Assembly (NCBI RefSeq): GCF_003482105.1
Contig: NZ_QULM01000001.1
Span: forward strand, 744,001-808,000
Source: Coprococcus sp. OM04-5BH
Lineage (GTDB): Bacteria > Bacillota > Clostridia > Lachnospirales > Lachnospiraceae
Length of the DNA: 64,000 nucleotides
Reading direction: 5' to 3'
Of this stretch, positions 63,467-64,000 are shown in pieces. The translations under genes and the position numbers were made by a program. The notes under the pieces are model-generated. The model saw only the letters and a list, made by a program, of their open reading frames with translations. It did not search any database and was not told where the DNA came from. Within the stretch, counting starts at the first letter, position 1. Each line of letters opens with the position of its first letter.

Positions 63467-64000
63467 ATGACGAATGAAAAAAAGTGCATCTATATTATTG
63501 AAGATGATGCAACCATCAATCATGGTATAGAGCTTACTCTGGGAAATGAAAAATATGAATATCGGCAGTTTTATTCCTTAGGTGAGGTTGAAGACACAGA
63601 GCAGGCAGATCTTATCATTTTGGATATTAATTTACCGGATGGGAATGGATTTGACTTTCTAAAACAGTTAAGGAAGACTTCTGACGTACCGGTTTTGGTT
63701 GTGACCGCAAACGATACGGAATTGGATGAGGTGACAGGTCTTACCCTTGGAGCGGATGATTATGTGACAAAGCCATTTTCCCTGATGGCACTCAGGCTTC
63801 GGGTGAATAATCTTTTATCAAGGGCGTTAGCCGGGAAGCCTTGTGATGTTCCGAACCGATATGAAAAGCATGGGTTATTGTTTGATTTTGACAATCTGAT
63901 ATTCAAGAAAAATGATATGGAGATTGAATTAAGCAAGACGGAAATACGACTGTTAAAGTATTTTACGGAGAATGAGGGAATTACCCTTTCCCGGGAAAAG
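63467..64000 (+). CDS. OmpR/VanR-type response regulator (cut by the window end)
   Basis: 178 residues are visible. The receiver domain has EDD at the start (acidic pocket), the phospho-acceptor Asp in LIILDINLPDGNG, the Thr in VVTAND and the Lys in YVTKPFS. Then a linker and the first part of a winged-helix (IELSKTEIRLLKYFTENEG) follow, so it is an OmpR-type regulator. The C-terminal end lies outside. A histidine kinase gene would be expected next. ATG 63467 follows AGGAG by 9 nt; an ATG at 63437 is also in frame. Confidence 0.9.
   Translation, partial: MTNEKKCIYIIEDDATINHGIELTLGNEKYEYRQFYSLGEVEDTEQADLIILDINLPDGNGFDFLKQLRKTSDVPVLVVTANDTELDEVTGLTLGADDYVTKPFSLMALRLRVNNLLSRALAGKPCDVPNRYEKHGLLFDFDNLIFKKNDMEIELSKTEIRLLKYFTENEGITLSREK

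Overview
The window looks like a chromosome segment of a strict anaerobe of the Lachnospiraceae (Clostridia). A Coprococcus-like organism is my best guess, from protein resemblance only. Supporting points: moderate GC, heavy ATA and AGA codon use, strong AGGAGG ribosome binding sites, mecA, a V-type (Ntp) ATPase, a group III-type phosphofructokinase, a 2[4Fe-4S] ferredoxin and the lineage-restricted DUF5717/DUF5716-like pair. I see no rRNA, tRNA or CRISPR array.

Layout. 1-2300: the end of a HAD-like gene, a 173-base nested palindrome and an alanine:cation symporter on the minus strand. 2300-6200: dnaX, ybaB, recR and phosphofructokinase. 6200-9500: two unrecognised genes, the first with its ribosome binding site inside a hairpin, the second an anchored protein ending in a degenerate C39-like domain. 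9500-15800: a small ferredoxin, a P-type cation ATPase, a TetR regulator followed by oleate hydratase, and a DUF1858 protein. 15800-19200: a CpsB-like PHP phosphatase with altered metal ligands, mecA and a cell-wall amidase. 19300-25700: an Asn/Gly-rich membrane protein, threonylcarbamoyl-AMP synthase, rpiB, an LTA-synthase-like enzyme and a processive glycosyltransferase. 25800-34900: a nine-gene V-type ATPase operon whose c-subunit carries the Na+-site residues. 35100-41500: a membrane protein, then potABCD behind a riboswitch-like leader. 41700-44500: a Tyr/Gln-rich membrane protein, an atypical phosphoribosyltransferase and a HisC/CobD-like aminotransferase. 44700-50500: a three-gene module of unknown function. 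50500-58130: valS, a rhodanese, two RNA methyltransferases, rdgB and yfcE, with several tandem repeats between them. 58130-64000: an AT-rich accessory region with a RES-domain protein, a HEPN-like protein, a broken KTR/EVE chimera, TraX, a truncated gene and the start of a VanR-like response regulator.

The best candidates for undescribed biology are: (1) the 44.7-50.5 kb module of a 1188-residue solenoid protein, an Hsp70/actin-fold protein lacking its nucleotide-binding loops, and a TPR protein; (2) a leader element found three times, before tetR-ohyA, a glycosyltransferase gene and valS, with a hairpin followed by two alternative pairing partners; (3) the structured leader and attenuator before potABCD; and (4) the RES/HEPN-like pair in the accessory region. 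All functions are inferred from sequence patterns; no database search was run.
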